In this document: one piece after another, positions 61,901-64,000 of the stretch | How positions within the stretch are numbered: the stretch's first letter is position 1 | Layout: every line of letters begins with the position of its first letter | Assembly (NCBI RefSeq): GCF_004358205.1 | Contig: NZ_SMYO01000008.1 | Span: forward strand, 1 to 64,000 | DNA: 64,000 bases | Source: Bacillus salipaludis | Lineage (GTDB): Bacteria; Bacillota; Bacilli; Bacillales_B; DSM-18226 | Direction: 5' to 3' | Position numbers and translations under genes: made by a program | The notes under the pieces: model-generated | Database searches by the model: none | Seen by the model: only the letters and a program-made list of their open reading frames with translations | What the model was told of the DNA's origin: nothing

Positions 61901-63316
61901 CTAACTAACTTTTCTCATTTCCTTTACACTGCTATTCAATGTGGAATGCTTGCGTCCATAACCGAAGTAAACAGCTAATCCAATCACAAGCCACACTCCA
62001 AAGCTAATCCATGATGTTGCTGGAAGCTGAAATGCCAAGTATCCGCAGAATATGAAAGCCATGATTGGTACATATGGTACGAATGGAACGCGGAAACCCT
62101 TTGAAGCTCCTTGATTATTTTTACGTAGATATAAAATCCCGATTGAAACGGTCATGAACGCTAATAATGTTCCGATGTTAACAAGCTCAGCTAATTTACC
62201 CAGCGGCACTAATCCTGCAAATATGGATACAAGGAAGCAGGTAATCCATGAGTTCATCATTGGAGTTTGCGTTTTCTTATTAACCTTTGAGAAAACTTTT
62301 GGTAATAACCCGTCACGACTGATTGCATAAAACAAACGGGTTTGTCCATAAATCATTACGAGTAGAACCGTTGTTATTCCGGCTATTGCACCAAGTGAAA
62401 TGAGGCCAGCCGCCCAATCTTGATGGATAAAGTTAAGTGCGAATGCTACTGGGTTTTTTACATCAAGTTGTTGATATGGAACAATACCCGTTAAAATGGC
62501 CGATACAGCAATGTATAAAACCGTACAAACAATTAACGAAGCGATAATTCCGATTGGTAAATTGCGCTGTGGGTTTTTTACTTCCTCTGCCGCTGTTGCA
62601 ACAGCATCAAACCCTATATAAGCAAAGAAAACAGTTGCGGCACCAGTTGCAACGCCTGAGAAACCAAATGGCATAAACGGTGTCCAGTTAGATGGTTTAA
62701 CATACCATACGCCGATAACGATAAATAGTACAACGACCGCAAGCTTTATAATAACCATGATCGCATTTAAACGAGCTGACTTTTTAACACCCTGCGTTAA
62801 TAAGAAAGTAATAAAGAAAACAATAATAATAGCCGGGACATCGATAAATGTTCCGTTTGCCGGATCGTAGGCGCTTGTGATAGCTTTTGGAAAATGGATG
62901 CCAAAACCGGAAAGAAGCCCTTGAAAATAACCTGACCAACCACTGGCAACTGCCGATGAGGCAAGTCCGTATTCAAGAATTAAATCCCACCCTAAAATCC
63001 AGGCAATGATTTCACCAAATGTCGCATAGCTATACGTATAGGCGCTTCCTGATACTGGGACTGTTGAAGCGAACTCCGCATAACAAAGTGCTGCGAACAC
63101 ACAAGCTAAACCAGATAATATAAAAGAGATGATGAGTGCTGGTCCTGCATGTTCTGCAGCAGCAACTCCAGTTAATACAAATATACCTGTTCCGATGATG
63201 GCTCCAATGCCCAGCATCGATAAATCAAAGGCACCTAATTCTTTTTTTAAGGTTATATCTTTTTGTCCAACCTCTTTGATTAAGGACTGGATTGATTTCT
63301 TTCTAAATAAATCCAT
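61901..63316 (-). CDS. yfnA: APC-family amino acid permease, YfnA-like
   Basis: 471 aa from ATG 63316 with GGAGG upstream; 39 additional codons in frame upstream lack a ribosome site. About 12 membrane helices with the APC signature AFDLSMLGIGAIIGTGIFVLTG and FAYIGFDAVATAAEEVKNPQRNLP. Length and sequence fit the cationic/neutral amino acid transporter group of B. subtilis YfnA. It is monocistronic. Confidence 0.9.
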   Translation of the reverse strand: MDLFRKKSIQSLIKEVGQKDITLKKELGAFDLSMLGIGAIIGTGIFVLTGVAAAEHAGPALIISFILSGLACVFAALCYAEFASTVPVSGSAYTYSYATFGEIIAWILGWDLILEYGLASSAVASGWSGYFQGLLSGFGIHFPKAITSAYDPANGTFIDVPAIIIVFFITFLLTQGVKKSARLNAIMVIIKLAVVVLFIVIGVWYVKPSNWTPFMPFGFSGVATGAATVFFAYIGFDAVATAAEEVKNPQRNLPIGIIASLIVCTVLYIAVSAILTGIVPYQQLDVKNPVAFALNFIHQDWAAGLISLGAIAGITTVLLVMIYGQTRLFYAISRDGLLPKVFSKVNKKTQTPMMNSWITCFLVSIFAGLVPLGKLAELVNIGTLLAFMTVSIGILYLRKNNQGASKGFRVPFVPYVPIMAFIFCGYLAFQLPATSWISFGVWLVIGLAVYFGYGRKHSTLNSSVKEMRKVS

Positions 63317-63587
63317 TGTGTTTACCTCCTCGACAAATGTCGAAATGTTCCGAATAAATACTTCGCAAAAATTTATATTGAAATAATATAATTTATTATC
63401 ACAAAAAGCAATATATTTTGAAAAATAAAACAACTTGTAGATAATACCAAAACAGAATTTCCCTTTTATAAGGGTTTTTAACAGGGAATGATTGCGTTTT
63501 CACTATATTTGCTTCTATCTTCATTATATTATTATAATAATTTCTATTACCGAAATAATTCTTTTTTAGGCTGTGTTAATGGACAAT

Positions 63588-63721
63588 GCGAGACTCCTCG
63601 AAAATGCTATCGCATTTTCATCGTGCGTGGGCGGATTCGGGGATGTAATTCAATGTCATGCGGGAGAAGCGGGACAGGTGAGCATCCTGGTGCGGAAATC
63701 AACAACTAAGTTTAACAGAGC
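63588..63721 (+). repeat. Dispersed GC-rich element, diverged copy C
   Basis: This is in the gene-free stretch 63317-63765. The right end (GTGCGGAAATCAACAAC followed by TTTAACAGAGC) matches copy A closely; the left part is rearranged, with GACTCCT and a CGAAAATGC/GCATTTTCG hairpin. No gene is supported across it. The rest of the stretch is the AT-rich upstream region of yfnA. Confidence 0.7.
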
Positions 63722-63730
63722 TTTTTTATA

Positions 63731-63766
63731 AAAAAACTGACCTTTCATATGAAGGGCCAGTTAGAC
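63731..63766 (-). terminator. Terminator of the partial kinase gene
   Basis: AACTGACCTTTC (63735-63746) pairs with GAAGGGCCAGTT (63751-63762) with G-U pairs, plus a T-run on the minus strand. Confidence 0.75.
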
Positions 63767-64000
63767 TATATAGTTACTTCTTCCTTTTTACCCGCAGGCA
63801 GTATCATTCTTACTTCGGTGCCAACTCCAGGTTGACTTTTGTAGGACACCTTCCCATTCATGGTTTCAATAATTCGTAATGAAACAGATGTACCAAGTCC
63901 AGTCCCCTTATCCTTTGTCGTATAAAATAAGGTTCCAATCCTTGAGAGCTGCTCATGTGTCATTCCCTTGCCGGTATCTGTTATCAAAATAATAGCATTT
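63766..64000 (-). CDS. Histidine kinase, C-terminal end (cut by window end)
   Basis: The frame is open through the right edge, so only about the last 77 residues are seen. They cover the HATPase G boxes: ITDTGKGMTHEQLSRIG, the F box LFYTTKDKG and GTGLGTSVSLRIIE. This is typical of sporulation-type (KinA-E) or NtrB-like kinases. The sensor part lies outside the window. Confidence 0.85.
   Translation of the reverse strand, partial: NAIILITDTGKGMTHEQLSRIGTLFYTTKDKGTGLGTSVSLRIIETMNGKVSYKSQPGVGTEVRMILPAGKKEEVTI

Noticed and set aside
63488..63709. 73-codon plus-strand frame
   Set aside because: It lies over the dispersed element, has low-complexity sequence and no ribosome site.

Overview
The window is AT-rich chromosomal DNA of an endospore-forming Bacillaceae type (Bacillus/Neobacillus-like). 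Evidence: strong GGAGG ribosome sites, a complete liaIHFSR envelope-stress operon, efeOBU, a glnK-glnL pair, YfmL/YhfW/YfnA-type genes, a SpoVB/YkvU-type flippase, and only Bacillus-type regulatory signals (Fur, CcpA cre, FNR). There are no phage genes, transposases, CRISPR arrays, rRNA or tRNA genes. The genus cannot be fixed from the sequence alone.

Layout. 1-6 kb: 3' end of putP, topB, an MFS exporter, a 38-aa membrane protein and aminopeptidase ampS. 6-8.5 kb: a DUF6230/DUF6114/Pro-Val-repeat exported-protein operon, divergent from a GAF-LuxR regulator (8.7-10.2 kb). 10.3-14.6 kb: mscL, a Bax-inhibitor-1 protein, an aromatic amino acid hydroxylase and a flippase. 14.8-18.5 kb: glutamate carrier gltT divergent from glnK-glnL; the shared region holds a perfect cre site and three 10-bp-spaced hexamers. 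18.7-22.7 kb: Fur-controlled efeOBU. 23-26.6 kb: the lia operon. 26.7-35 kb: CAP/LysM protein, DUF1360 protein, a trans-sulfuration enzyme, YhfW, amidase, YfmL, DUF5658 and MBL proteins. 35.7-37.4 kb: an oxygen-sensing FNR-type regulator with FNR boxes, plus HMA and DUF2249 proteins. 37.5-49 kb: WG-repeat protein, an aminotransferase/symporter pair with a LysR regulator, an FNR-box-associated polyferredoxin, an oxidoreductase and glutaminyl-tRNA synthetase. 49.4-57.6 kb: an NreA-like nitrate-sensor cluster with two kinases and one response regulator, next to a seven-gene operon encoding a NasC-like molybdoenzyme, a four-cluster ferredoxin, an exported Rieske protein and a cytochrome-b-like membrane protein. 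57.7-61.7 kb: a compact island of a membrane histidine kinase, an HD-GYP protein with a related membrane sensor, a 20-residue CWWC peptide translationally coupled to it, and a PqqD-like/M50 membrane protease. 61.9-64 kb: a YfnA-type permease and the 3' end of a histidine kinase.

How the genes work together. Much of the right half fits oxygen- and nitrate-responsive respiration: the FNR regulator, polyferredoxin, NreA-like sensor and molybdoenzyme operon. The CWWC-peptide/PqqD-M50/HD-GYP/kinase island is the best candidate for an undescribed signalling or RiPP system. A second theme is non-coding. Five unrelated intergenic tandem arrays have periods of 21, 51 or 52 bp, close to whole helical turns. 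A dispersed GC-rich inverted-repeat element occurs three times.
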